Shown in pieces: positions 1 through 11,779 of a DNA stretch of 64,000 bases. Source of the stretch: Cryptomeria japonica (lineage: Eukaryota > Streptophyta > Pinopsida > Cupressales > Cupressaceae); the NCBI RefSeq assembly GCF_030272615.1, contig NC_081413.1, positions 162,812,849 through 162,876,848 of the forward strand, written 5' to 3'. The notes under the pieces were generated by a model. That model worked only from the letters and a program-made list of their open reading frames with translations. It searched no databases and was not told the origin of the DNA. Every line of letters starts with the position of its first letter. Positions within the stretch are counted from its first letter, which is position 1. A program made the translations under genes and the position numbers.

Positions 1-921
1 CTAAAAATATTTTGTAGACTATCAATCACATCTACTATCATATCATCAAATATCAACAATGAAGGTTCAATTTTGGGCCTAAGATTTGACAAAACAAAAT
101 TTATTCACAGCTTGACCAGAATTGAGACAAATATCATTTTTTTATTGTATCACAAGTGAAATAGCGATGAATTATCGTTAGTTAATTTTATTAAAAAGGA
201 ATTTCTATATTTAATTATAAAAACATTCTATGTTGCCAGATGAAATTGTTTATATAGAAAAATCAACAAAATTTGAAGATTTAATAAATGATTATAAAAC
301 AATAGCATATTTTCCATTATTATTTATTTTTTTCTTTTACCAACAAAAGGCTAAAGCATAAACTATTATATTAATAGTATAAAGATTTTGTAGACTAGGA
401 AGTTGGTGTGACAGTCGCTCTGGTCCTCCACACTTTTCACACTCCAATGGGGGATCGATTCATCTCTATAAATAAAGCTTATCCTGAAGATAGTAGCTAT
501 GTACCTGGTTCATGAACACAAAAAGAAGGGGAAATAGATTGGAAATAGAGGTTTGCCTAATTCAAACCCTGGTTTAGGAATTAAACTTGAATGAAATGTT
601 TCAAATACCTAAATAAATAATGGAAGGATATGCCTCAAATTTGCAATGTCTGATAATGATGCTTTTCTTCTTGAATGTAATCAAATGTTTTGTATGAAAT
701 GGCATGAACATGAAAAACCCTAATCACACACACATACTTGCATATGAATGTTGTAAATTTCTCCACAATGATTGAATGAAGAAAATGGAGCCTTGAAGAC
801 CTCTAAAAATGCTTGATGATGAATGCTTGATTTTTTTAATGAAATTGCTAGTTATGGAGACTTAGATTGAAATTTATTGATCAAATGGACTTATATATGA
901 CGATCTAGGTTAATTTACCAA
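1..921. other. AT-rich intergenic flank, no gene seen
   Basis: No reading frame of substance and no recognisable domain. A TATA-like stretch (ctataaataaa) lies near 467-477, but nothing coding follows it. This is the left flank of the copia element; its last bases are rejoined to the sequence after 18607 if the element is removed. Confidence 0.6.
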
Positions 922-926
922 TTAGG
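922..926. repeat. 5-bp target-site duplication (ttagg), left copy
   Basis: Identical to 18603-18607, directly after the CA end of the interrupted 3' LTR. The perfect match across 17.7 kb supports both the element limits and the nesting model. Confidence 0.92.
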
Positions 927-2516
927 TGTTTGCATGTGTTGGCATTGTTTTGTCATTGATGTCAACCGGTAAGTATGCCAACCGTTATGCAAGATGTTGT
1001 TGTCGGCACTGGAGATTGTTGGTAAGTTCATGTCAACAGGTATGAAAGTTGACGTTACTGATATGCAGATTCTTGGCATGTTGATGTCAACGCGTAAGTC
1101 TGTCAACCGGTAAGAAAACAAACCTGGTAAGTATGGTCTAAGATAGCATGTCCTAATTGACAGAACATAGAAGTGCACGCTATGAAGGTTAACTGATTAG
1201 TGTATACCAGTAGCATGTTCGGTCGGTGACCAAGTTTGAACCAACACATTAAAGTGATTTGGATGCTAACAGAGATGTCACATGGACTCCAGGTGGCGAA
1301 CATGTAGTGGTAGGTGAATGGTGTGTCGGCGAGTTAGTTGCCGACTAGGTCGGTATTAAATGTCGACTGCGAAGATCACAAATCAGTTGCAGAGGATTGT
1401 GGCTCAAAGAAGATCGAAGGGAAGAGATTTTATTCTTTGATATTCTAATCAAAGTAGGACATATGATTGTCTTGTTGAGCCAAAGATGGAAATAGCTAGA
1501 TCATTTATTATGATAAAAAAAATCAAGACTAATGAATAGGGTCCAGTTTGCTAAATATAGTAAATATTTTTAGGAAGAATAGAAAGGGAAGAGCTTTTTG
1601 CTAAACCATTGCAGGTTGTTGATTCAAGAATATGAGATCTGATTTGATATGGATTGTGATCGATGAAGAAAAACCTAAGCGCGTGAAGTTTGAGTTTTTT
1701 TTTGGAAAGAAAGCATGTGTATAAATATACAAATCAAAGACTTAAGCTTAGAGTGAGTAAGAGAGAGGATGTTGGATGATTGATGAGAAAGTGTGTTTCT
1801 ACCAGGTGAGAGTTGAGTAGTCTGAGTGTTGATTGAAAAATCTTGAAGTGACTGAGTGTTAGTTGAAGAATCAGTAAGGAAGGTTTAACCAGAAAGGTTT
1901 AAGGTAACTAGTAGACAGTTACAAAGTGTAACAATTTATCTAGCCGGTAGTGTCTGAACCGGTAAGATAGCAACAGAGAGTGAAGGAGAGTAGATAGAGT
2001 GTGAGAGGAGATCCAACAAGGCATAAACTAAGTTAAAAAGATTCAGACAGAGTGAACAAAGAACCGGTAGAGAAGAGAAGCAGTGTAACTTAAAAGAGTT
2101 CAACCGACAGAGTCAATAATTTATAGGTGTTACAAAACTCATTTGTAACTAGGTGTTTATCATTGTATTGATTTTATATCTCATTGTATTTCACTGAGTT
2201 GGTGCTCAGTGTAGGAGTTGGTGCTAAGAATAGATTAGGAGTTGGTGCCCATAAATTTCTAGGGGTTGGTGCCCTTAAATTTGTAAACCTGGTATTTCAT
2301 TGTGAGGCTGGATTGGAGCAGTAGATCTCTAGTAGCATTTCTCATAGAGGTTTTTCCCACATTAGCTCTTCCTCGTATATGTGGTGTTATGTGATGTTCT
2401 CTTATGTGTAGTTGCTTGGTAGTATTTTTTCATTATCCTAACAGTTGCACACATTGTTTGAAATTGTTTATAATCACTGATTCACACTCCCTCTCAGTGA
2501 TATCTTGTGTTCTACA
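927..2516 (+). repeat. 5' LTR of the copia element
   Basis: Begins TGTT and ends ...TCTACA just before the primer-binding site. It aligns with 9042-10094 joined to 18073-18602 by eye. The first 200 bp are rich in an aaccggtaag-like motif. A TATA box lies at 1720-1727. Near the 3' end (about 2196-2275) a gagttggtgc decamer recurs about four times. Confidence 0.93.
1720..1727 (+). promoter_or_regulatory. TATA box of the copia 5' LTR
   Basis: TATAAATA inside the LTR, about 800 bp from each end, at the place expected for the U3/R boundary. The matching site in the 3' LTR near 9820 is mutated (gtatacatatg), so the two LTRs have diverged at their core promoter. Confidence 0.55.
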
Positions 2517-2518
2517 AT

Positions 2519-2530
2519 TGGTATCAGAGC
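2519..2530 (+). other. Primer-binding site, initiator-Met tRNA type (copia)
   Basis: TGGTATCAGAGC two bases after the LTR end. It is complementary to the 3' end of plant initiator methionine tRNA, the usual minus-strand primer of plant copia elements. Confidence 0.93.
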
Positions 2531-2590
2531 ATTAGGTTCTCAGTTGATCAAAGTTTTCTCTAGCTTGGGTAGATTTTGGTTTAAGAACAC

Positions 2591-5510
2591 AATGGAAAGG
2601 AATGAATCCTCCTCCACCAAAGCTTCCATGTTTCATGGTACCAACTATGCCTTCTAGAGAAAAATAATGGAAACTTATATGTCCTCCCAAGGTTTGGATG
2701 TTTGGATGTCTATGAAGAATGGGTATACTATCCCTAATGCTCCTCCTACAGATCTGGATGCTAAGAAGGAGTATGAAAACAATGTCAAGGCCAATCATGA
2801 TATTCTTAATGGTTTGTCTAATAATGAGTTTGTTAATGTTATGCACTGCTCATACACCAAGGAAACATGGGATAAGTTGAAAATATTGTTTGAAGGAGAT
2901 GTCAAGGTCAAGGAGGCTAAACTGCAAACATGAAGAGGTCAACTTGAAGGCTTGAAGAACAAAGATGAAGAGAATATTGTTGATTATCTTCAAAGAATTG
3001 ATAAAATGGTGAACACTATTAGAGGACTTGGAGAGGATATAGCTGATGAAGTCATTGTCAAAAAGGTTCTTAGATCTCTCACATCTAAGTATGATACAAA
3101 GGTCTCTCCAATAGAAGAAGCCAAGGATTTGAAAATATTTTCCATGGATTAGTTATTTGGGTCCCTACCCACTTATGAGATGAGAACAACTGGTGAAGGA
3201 ACTTCAAAGAAAGAGGTTGCTTTCAACTCCATCAAAAAGGGTAAGGAATAAATTACTCATGGAGAATCTAGTGAAGACTCAAACATAGTTGTAGAAAACT
3301 TTGTAAGGAAGGTTAAAAGAGGATTTGGTAAGTACAAAGGAAAATTACCTCTCAAATATTTTGGTAGATGGAGGAAATGGATTGAATATGAGATTCAATC
3401 TTCCAACATCCAACAATGAAGTACATACAAAACACACACATGCAAATAAAAATATCTAAGTTAAAACAACACATGCATGCAACATAAATTCACTCCATTG
3501 CACTCCTTAAACCAAGATCTTATGTAGATAATATTGCTCTCAGAACAACACTCAAGAAGCTATGGTTTTTCGAGATTCAAGATGATTAATGCAAAGGAAG
3601 CTAAAGAAAACAAAATGAAAAGATGATGAAGAATGCAAATTGGCATAAGTTTGACACATAAAGATGAGATGCCCAAATAAGAGAGAGGGGCTTGTTTAAA
3701 TAGATTTTCTCCGAGCGAGTTCATGTTGTGGGATGAATATGGGATAATGCAAGATGAGTGGTATAGGGAAGATTAGTGGTAAATGGGAAATGGTAAGTGG
3801 TAGCAGAGGATATTAAAGGGTTTTATTAAATAAATAGAGAAATGTATATAACATGAATGCATGAACATGTATATACGAATATGATATAATGTTTTATTTA
3901 ATAAATTTAATGCATAAATGATGAGATATTAATAATAATATAATAAAAGATGGAAATTATGAATAATGAATTATGGAGAAATAATAGTGTAATAATAAGG
4001 ACTCACCCGATCTTCAGAGAAATTTGAAATTAAATGAGGATAAATTAATGGAAATTTTTTATGTGTCTATAGTTTTAACTATGGTAAAATAGGACACTTT
4101 GCTTCAAAATGTCCCTATGGTGAGAATTTTGGAGAGGAGCTACAAAGCACCAACAAACCTTCAGGTAAGGATAAAAAGAAGAAAGTGTACCGACAAGAAA
4201 GAAGAAGATACTAGAAGTAGAACAACCTGTATAATTTTGAAGATGATGCCATATATGAAGAAAGTGCCTTAGAAAATGACTGTTGTGAGGATGAAAGAGA
4301 AACCAATCTCTTTATGGCACTAGATGAACCGGTTGATGAAGCTAATGAAGATGAAGACATTGAAGCTGAAGTGGAATTGGAAGGTGAGCTCATAAGTACT
4401 CTTGAGGAGTTGAGTAAAACAACAAGGGAAATCAAAAAGGTTAAGTGTGTTGTTGTAGAAGAACAAGATTGTTTGAAGAAATCACTTGAGGAGACCAAGA
4501 AAACAATTTCTGATCTGAAACTCCAATTGAAAGAAACTAAAAGGATATGTGAAGTTATATCCTCTGATTTGATAAAGAGGGAGAAGGAGCATCAGAATCC
4601 TAAAGAAGCAATTGTAAGGCTTAGAAAGGAGCTTGAAAAGAGCATGAATGAATTGAAGATGAGAAGCAAATATGAGAGCAACACTGAAGCCTTGGACAAA
4701 ATGTTGAGTAATAAGAAGCACTCAAAAGATACCGGAAGTATAGGTTTTGAAGAAGGACAAAGTTCCAATAGTAAAGACACATCAGGCAAGGAGATACAAT
4801 TTACTTCTTCAAGTGAAAGTAAAGAAAAAAAAACCTTTACTGTCAGCAAAGATGCCAAGAAAAAGAGCTATGCTGAAGCAACAAGAAATCATCTTGTGAA
4901 CCGGAATGCTCAAAACTTGAACCAAAAGGCTCACTCATTGTACTAGAATGCAGATCCTAAGGGCAAGCCCAAGGTTGACAATGAAGAGTTCACTAGAGTT
5001 AATGATATGAGAAGAAGACACCTGGTGAGACAAAGGTTTACCAGTCCCAAGAGACAAGATTGGTATGTACCCAAATTCCACGGTTATTGTTACTGATGTA
5101 ATAAGTTTGGACATAGAATTGTTGAGTGTATTTTGGTGTGTATGTCTCATACTAGTTTTGAAAGTAGAAATCCATTTTCTACACTCTAGGAGATGAATGA
5201 CATTTTTTATCATTGTAATGAGTTTGGTCATAGGATTTATGATTGTAGGAGAAGTTAGTCGGTATCCTACAATAATTTTTCAAATTCATCTTTTAATGTC
5301 AATGTGAAATGTTATCATTGTCAAAATATTGGCCATATTGCAAAGCATTTCAAACTCAAGACATCTAAACAAAAGAAGATCATACTGGATTAGAGACCAG
5401 AATCAAAACTGGAGCAAAAAATTATAGCAGACAAGATGAAGGAAGCCAACTCGGTTTGGGTTGAGAAGGATAAGAATAAAGCAGAATCAATTATGATTGT
5501 GTAGACTACC
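2591..5510 (+). pseudogene. Copia gag (capsid and nucleocapsid), disrupted
   Basis: Structural polyprotein of the copia element, packaging element RNA in cytoplasmic particles. It starts at ATG 2591. The copia-type capsid region (UBN2-like) is visible at 2660-3150. A CCHC knuckle (GKIGHFASKC) lies at 4071-4115, then an acidic coiled-coil region at 4215-4946, then three more knuckle-like motifs near 5090-5125, 5205-5250 and 5305-5350, two of which have lost a cysteine. The first half and the knuckle are separated by a foreign insert (3363-4068). In-frame stops include TAG at 2655, 3150 and 4944 and a TGA at 2931. All parts lie in one frame, and the insert plus its duplication spans 714 bp, a multiple of three. 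Confidence 0.85.
3363..4068. mobile_element. ~0.7 kb insertion of unknown type inside copia gag
   Basis: The gag frame stops matching at 3362 and resumes at about 4071 with the zinc knuckle. In between is AT-rich, non-coding DNA unrelated to copia gag. Short flanking similarity (tatttt at the left, agtttt at the right) is a possible degenerate target duplication. I see no TG...CA ends, no terminal inverted repeats and no poly(A), so the class is undetermined. Boundaries are accurate to about 5-10 bp. Confidence 0.6.
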
Positions 5511-5519
5511 TAACATGTA

Positions 5520-8500
5520 GAAAGAATAAATTTATGGACTATAGATAGTGGTTGTTCTAATCACATGACCAGAGACAAAAATAAATTCATCAAGTTTGAT
5601 GATTGGAATGGAGGTTCGCTGAGGTTTGGAGACAACTCTTTCATCAAGATAAAAGGAAAAGGAACCTTGAACATAGATGGCAAATTAAAAGAACATGATG
5701 TATACTATGTGTATGGCCTAAAACATAATTTGTTGAGTGTGAGTTAGATGTGTGATAAATGATACAAATTCACATTTAAATCTACCGGTTGTCAGATAAG
5801 AAAGGAGAGTACTAGATAAATTGTTGCATAAGGTAAAAGGATAGATGGAAATGTGTACAATCTGAAGGAATGCTTTGAGTTCCAATGCATGATGGGACAA
5901 TTAGATGAGAGGTGGTTGTCACATAGAATATTAGGCCATATAAACTTTGATAATCTAGTTAAGGTGAGCAAGAAAGGCTATGCGAGACATATACCACCAA
6001 TCATCAAACTAGAAAGAACCTTTTGTGATGAATGTCTAAGAGGAGAGAAGACTAAGGTAACCTTCAAGACCAAAGAACATAATACCTCAAGGCCCTTAGA
6101 ACTTGTACATTGAGATCAGTTTGGTTCAACCAAAACAAGAGCTTTAGCTGGTGAGAGATACTTTATGTTGTTCATTGATGATTTCTCAAGAATGACATGG
6201 GTCACTTTTCTACATGACAAATCACAAGCATATGAGAGGTTGAAAATATTTTAGAAGATGGTTGAGAAGAAATGTGGATGCAATTCGAAGTGTCTGAGAT
6301 CATATTGGGGTGGTGAGTTCACATCAAATGAGTTTGTAGACTACTGTGAGAGACATAGAATTAGAAGACAGTATTCAACCCCAAGAACACCACAACAAAA
6401 TGGTGTTGTAGAAAGAAAAAATTAGACTATCAAGGAGATGGCGAGAACTATGTTGAATGAAGCAAACATACTGGATATGTACTAGAAGGAAGTAGTTCAT
6501 ATTGTTGTATATACACTAAACCGGGTTCAGTTGAGAACAAATAGCAGAATGACACCTTATGAACTATGGTATGACCAGAAGCCATCAATTAAATATTTCA
6601 ATTTTTTTGAAAGTAAATGCTTCATCAAGAGAGATGAAGATAGTTTAGGTGGTTTTGATTCTAGGAGTGATGAAGGTATTTTCTTGGGTTACTCTACTCA
6701 CAACAAGGCCTACAAATGCTACAATAAAAGACTGAGAAGAGTCATTGAGAGTGTGCATGTAAGAGTTGATGAAGATTTACATAAAGGAAGACAAACACAA
6801 GTAAACCAGTACGATGATTCATGTGATGAAGATGAAGTGCATTTAGAAAGTGAATCGGAAGAAGCACCCAACAAGACCCCTAGTAGATATATGCAAAAAA
6901 ATCACCTAGAAGAGAATATTATAGGTAATAAAAATGGTGTACAGACCAGAAGAAGGCTTGCTCAGAACAATGAACAAGTGAATTTCTGCCTCATGACTGA
7001 AATGGAACCCAAAATGTTTAATGAGCCCAGCAATAGTGACAAATGGATGGATACAATGGAAGAAGAGTTACAACAAATTGAAAAGAACAAGACTTGGGAG
7101 TTAGTTCCTAGACTAGCAAATAAAAATGTCATTTGTACTAAATGGGTTTACTAGAACAAGATGAATGAAGAAGGTAAGATTGTCAGGCATAAACCAAGGT
7201 TAGTGTGCAAAGGGTTTTCTCAAGTAGAAGGAATTGATTTTAAAGAAACATTTGCATTAGTTGCAAGACTTGAGGCTATTAGAATGTTCTTAGCATTCTT
7301 TGCCTTCAAATGATATAAGCTATATCAAATGGACATTAAGTCTGCCTTCTTGAATGGTAATTTGGAAGAAGAAGTCTACATAGAACAACTAGAAGGTTTT
7401 CTACTGCATGATAATGAAACTTTTGTATGTCGATTGAAGACAGAATTGTATGGTTTAAAGTAGGCTCCAAGAGCATGGTATTCAAGGTTAGATAAGTATC
7501 TTAAGGAACAAGGTTTCAAAAAGGGAAGTGCAGATAGTAATATGTACATCAAGGTAGATGGAAATCACTTGATTATTGTTATTATATATGTGGATGATAT
7601 AATATTTGGAGGCAACAAGGATACCTTGTGTAAAGAGTTTGTTGATCAGAGTTTGAGATGTCAATTCTTAGAGAGATGTTATATTTTCTTAGTTTATGGA
7701 TTTCACAACAAGATAAAGGAACATATATCTCTCACATCAAGTATGTCAGAGATATTTTGAAGAAGTTTCAGATGGAAGACAACAAACTGGTAAGTACCCC
7801 CATGGTGACTGGATGCAAGTTGAGCAAGGTTGATGAGTCACCAGAAGTGGATCAGACCCCGTATAGATCCATGATTGGTAGTCTATTATACTTTACCACC
7901 TCAAGATTTGATATAGTGCAGGTAGTATGTATGGTGGCAAGCTTTCAAGCTGCACCTAAACAATCACATGAGAATGCAGTTAGAAGAATCTTTAGGTACC
8001 TAAAAGGAACACTTGATTATGGCTTATGGTATCCAAAGCAAGGAGATTTCACTCTACAAGCCTACACTGATGTTGATTGGGGAAGGTGCATTGCTAACTG
8101 GAAAAGAACAAGTGGTGGAGCATTCTTTTTAAGTGACTGGTTAGTTTCATGGCACATCAAGAAGAAGGATTTTGTCTCCCTATCTATTCCTGAGGAAGAA
8201 TATATTGCTACTACTACATGTTGTTCTCGGATGTTATGGATGAAGCAGACCCTCAAGGACATTTAGATGGAAATATTTGACCCTATTTCAATTTGATGTG
8301 ATAACTCAAGTGCAATCAACATTTCAAAAAATCCGGTTATGCACTCAAGGACAAAACACATTGCCATCAAATACCATTTTCTTAGGGAGAAGGTTGCAAT
8401 GAAAGAAGTGAAGGTAGAATATGTTCCTACAAGTAAACAAGTTGTTGATATCTTCACAAAACCTCTACCAATAAACACATTTAAATATCTAAGACACAAG

Positions 8501-8533
8501 TTAGGAGTTTTCTCACTCACTTTATGCACTTAA
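5520..8533 (+). pseudogene. Copia pol polyprotein (protease, integrase, RT, RNase H), disrupted
   Basis: Same frame as gag, with no gag stop forming a boundary. The protease motif (DSGCSNHM) is near 5545, the integrase His/Cys zinc-binding region at 5915-6060, and the integrase core at 6110-6420 with GVVERK. The usual catalytic Asp before GGEF is Tyr (S-Y-W-G-G-E-F, near 6297). The RT domain spans about 7000-7640 with YVDD intact near 7590, and RNase H about 7990-8533, ending with the typical TKPLP segment. A one-base deletion near 7650 shifts the frame. Stops include TAG at 6483, 7152 and 7461 and TGA near 7312 and 8296. The element cannot make active pol. Confidence 0.9.
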
Positions 8534-9041
8534 ATGTGTATGGAGATCTGTGGTTGAGGGGGAGTTTACAACCATACATTTTTTACTCTTGGACCATATG
8601 CTAGACACAGGGGGAGATCATATGTTTGTGTGGTAATACTAGCTGGTTTGAAGCTTTGGGAATTTGTCTATTCAATTTGTTTATCTACCAAAGTCGCCAT
8701 CATCTTAACTGAGAGAGTAACTTCATAGGGGGACAACTTGATCATCAATCCTCATTTGTGAGTTTTATAGTTGTCTATTCAATTTGTCTATTTACAAAAG
8801 TCACAATCCGTTTGCTAGGACAAAGGGTAGAGTAATCTGGCCTACCAGTAATTGATGTCTCAGCCCTTTGTCATTGTTGTCAAAGGGGGATATAGAGCAT
8901 GTTGTGAGCTCAGATTGTGGAGAAAGAGCCTAGATTGTGAATAATATGTGTGTTGACATGCATATTGTGAGCTCGCATTGTGGAGAAAGAGCTTGGATTG
9001 TGAATAATATGTGTGTTGACATCAATGCCAAAGGGGGAGAT
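8534..9041 (+). other. Copia 3' untranslated internal region with polypurine tract
   Basis: Non-coding. Several ggggga runs occur, and the polypurine tract (aaagggggaga, about 9030-9040) sits directly before the 3' LTR. The segment catcaatgccaaag before the tract is almost identical to the reverse complement of the sequence flanking the inverted copia LTR at 62634, so the two elements belong to related families. A ~60-bp stretch containing gtgagctc and aataatatgtgtgttgac is repeated twice (about 8903-9025). Confidence 0.85.
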
Positions 9042-10094
9042 TGTTGGAATTTATTGGCATTGTGTTGTCATTGATGTCAACCGGTATGCAAGTTGTTGTT
9101 GTCGGTATTGGAGATTGTTGGCATGTTGATGTCAACTAGTTTGGGATACCAACCGGTATGCAAGTTGACGTTATTGGTATGCAGATTATTGGCATGTTGA
9201 TGTCAATCGATAAGTCTATCAACTGGTAAGTGTGGTCCCAGATAGCATGTCCTAACCGACAGAACATAGAAGTGCACAATATGAAGGTTAACTGGTTAGT
9301 GTATACCGATAGCATGTTCGGTTGGTAATTGAGTTTCAATTGACATAATCAAGTGAGCTGGATGCTGACAGAGATGACACGTGGACTCTAGGTGGTGAAC
9401 ATGCAGTGGTCAATGAATGGTGCATTGATGAGGTAGTTGTCGACTAGGTCGGCATTAAATGTTGACTGTGAAGATCACAAATTTTTTGCAGAGGATTGCG
9501 GCTCAAAGCAGATTAAAGGGAAGAGATTTTATTCTTCAATATTATGATCGAAGCAAGACATATCATCATCTTGTTGATTTATAGATGGAAACAACTAGAT
9601 CATTTATTGTGATCAACAAAATCAAGACCGATGAATAGGGTCCAGTTTTCTAAATGTAGTAAACATATATAGGAAGAATAAAAAGGACAGAGCTTTTTGT
9701 TGAACTGTTGTAGGTTGTCGATTCAAGAAGATGAGATCTGATTTGATATGGATTGTGGTTGGTGAAGGAAAGCCTCAATGCATGAAGTTTAAGTTCTTGT
9801 TTTGGTGGGAAATCATATGTATACATATGCAGATAAAATACTTAATCTTAGAGTGAGTAAGAGAGAGGATGTTGGATGATTGATGAGAAAGTGTATTTTT
9901 GCCAAGTGAGAGTTGACCAATTTGAGTGTTGATAGAAAAATCTTGAAGTGACTGAGTGTTATTTGAAGAACCAGTAAGGAAGGTTTAACCAAAAAGGTTT
10001 AAGGTAACCGATAGATGGTTACAAAGTGTAACAGTTCATCTAACTCATAGTGTTTGAACCAGTAAGATAGCAGCAGAGAGTGAAGGAGAGCAGA
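9042..10094 (+). repeat. 3' LTR of the copia element, first part
   Basis: Starts TGTTGGAATTTATTGG directly after the polypurine tract and aligns with the 5' LTR from 927 to about 1990. It is broken by insertion of the gypsy element at 10095 and continues at about 18068. Confidence 0.92.
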
Positions 10095-10443
10095 TGGTGC
10101 AGGAGCACCTAGGACTTAGGTAATTTAGTTTTTACAATTTTGGCTTGTACTGACCCTAGCCAAGTCACTCATGAATAAGGACTCTAGGAGGGTCCAAGAG
10201 TTATCATTTTCTTTCAATGTAGGCCTAGGTTGTGTTCATTCTACTTAGATTTGCATTTTTGTGTAAATAGTGAGTTTGAGCAGCCAATTAACCTCTTTGA
10301 TGGTCAAAAGTGTCAAAAATTGGCATGAGAATTAGGGAGGATTAAATAGGTCTTAGAAATGTTTAAAAATTCATTTATGATGATATGGAATAGGTCTTAT
10401 AAGTTGGAGAGACCAAAAGTGCAAAAGTTGCAAAGTTGTAAAA

Positions 10444-10481
10444 GGTTGTCATGAAAACTTTTGAAACTTGTCATGACAACT
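10444..10481. promoter_or_regulatory. Two 22-bp-spaced palindromic units in the gypsy 5' LTR
   Basis: Copies at 10444-10459 and 10466-10481, each a degraded form of AGTTGTCATGACAACT. They end 74 bp before the TATA box, the same distance as in the 3' LTR. Position and symmetry suggest a dimeric transcription factor site; this is inference. Confidence 0.5.
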
Positions 10482-10554
10482 TTTGTCCTAAATTGGTTAG
10501 CATTGGAGTTAGGGATTGTTTAACACCCTAGGAGGACTCCACACATGGTAAACC

Positions 10555-10562
10555 TATATATA
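10555..10562 (+). promoter_or_regulatory. TATA box of the gypsy 5' LTR
   Basis: TATATATA in the context acctatatataccc. The same context occurs in the 3' LTR at 16883-16890, so the site is conserved between the LTRs. Confidence 0.6.
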
Positions 10563-11742
10563 CCCTCTATTTCATGTTTACCAAGGCTGGAGAAGTGTGT
10601 GATGTAAGCTCAACAACTGAAACTACTCATTTTCAGTCTTGTTGGCAACATTTTGGCTTGATTTTACTCATTTGGCAATTGAATATGGATTGAATCCATT
10701 GATCCAGAAATGGATTGAGTTACTCCTATGTGTTATTGAGTTTTTGGTTCATTTTAGAGTCTTGTAAATACCATTCTTTGGTGTTTTCTTGTTCAAGTTT
10801 GCAAACAACCAGTTTTGGCTTTTAAATAGCAATTTTCTTGTAAATATGGTTGCCCCATGAGTTCCACATGTGCTGCCATCATAGATTGTTGGAACATGAT
10901 GGGAAACCCTTTGTATAGTGTACATATGTAGGTTCAAGTGCTGGAGAAGATCTCTGATGTGACTGCCACCTTATTCTAAGCGAGTCCAGGGGCAACCCGA
11001 TTAGAGGAAATAAGGTGAAAATGGAGTGTTAAGTGTAGGGGTGTGTGCCAAATCACCATTTCAGAGTTTGGAGGGGTTCATGGAGTTGGGGCATACTTTT
11101 TCAGGCAAGGATAATCTTTGACAAATCCTTTTGATATCAAAACCCCAATTTGTTCATTCACTATTGGTTAAAGGCCTTGTAAACCCTTCAAAACCCTCAT
11201 TTTTGGGGTTCATACATTGTACGGTAAAACCAAGGGCCAAAACCACAAAAATCCTTTAGGGATAGATGTATATTTGAGGAAAATGAAAACTTATTTGGGG
11301 TTCCTTTAAATCATTTTCACCCAAGCCCTAGAAAACTGGATTTGGAAGCCTAATTAGGCCTAATTCCTTGTAGCCCTTTTCTAGGCAAGATTTTGAAATT
11401 GGTAAGAAACCTATTGATTGAAAGCCACTAATGGACCTCAAATGCATAAAAAACATGTTAGTGGATACATCCACACCTCTACAACACCTTACAATGATAG
11501 GAGGTCATTTTGGCAACTTGAAGCTAAGAAACCATAATTGAGCACCTAAGAAGCACTATGAATTGGTAGGGTTTCTAGCCAAAATGCTTAGAGAAAATAC
11601 CTTAGAAAGAACAAGAGGAAATCCCTAGAAGAGATTGAGAATGACTTGAAGGTCTAGAGAGAAACTAGGCCTAGTGAGTTGGTGCAATTGAGTAACACCA
11701 GCTAGGTGAAGTGTTGAGAAAACTAGGTAAACCCCATCAAAT

Positions 11743-11754
11743 TGGTATCAGAGC
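11743..11754 (+). other. Primer-binding site, initiator-Met tRNA type (gypsy)
   Basis: TGGTATCAGAGC three bases after the LTR end, complementary to the 3' end of initiator methionine tRNA. Confidence 0.93.
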
Positions 11755-11779
11755 TTATAAGATTTGGGCTAGAAGAGTT

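Larger units (their letters stand above)
10095..11739 (+). repeat. 5' LTR of the nested gypsy element
   Basis: Begins TGGTGCAGGAGC and ends ...ACCCCATCA. It aligns end to end with 16409-18067. It contains two copies of a 22-bp palindromic unit (10444-10481), against three in the other LTR, and a TATA box at 10555. Confidence 0.94.

Noticed and set aside
2519-2530. tRNA-like strings at the primer-binding sites (also 11743 and 41658)
   Set aside because: Only 12-17 nt complementary to tRNA ends; no cloverleaf, so not tRNA genes.
10749-10937. Short minus-strand ORF in the gypsy LTR, also present near 17077-17265
   Set aside because: Repeated only because the LTR is duplicated; low-complexity content and no coding features.
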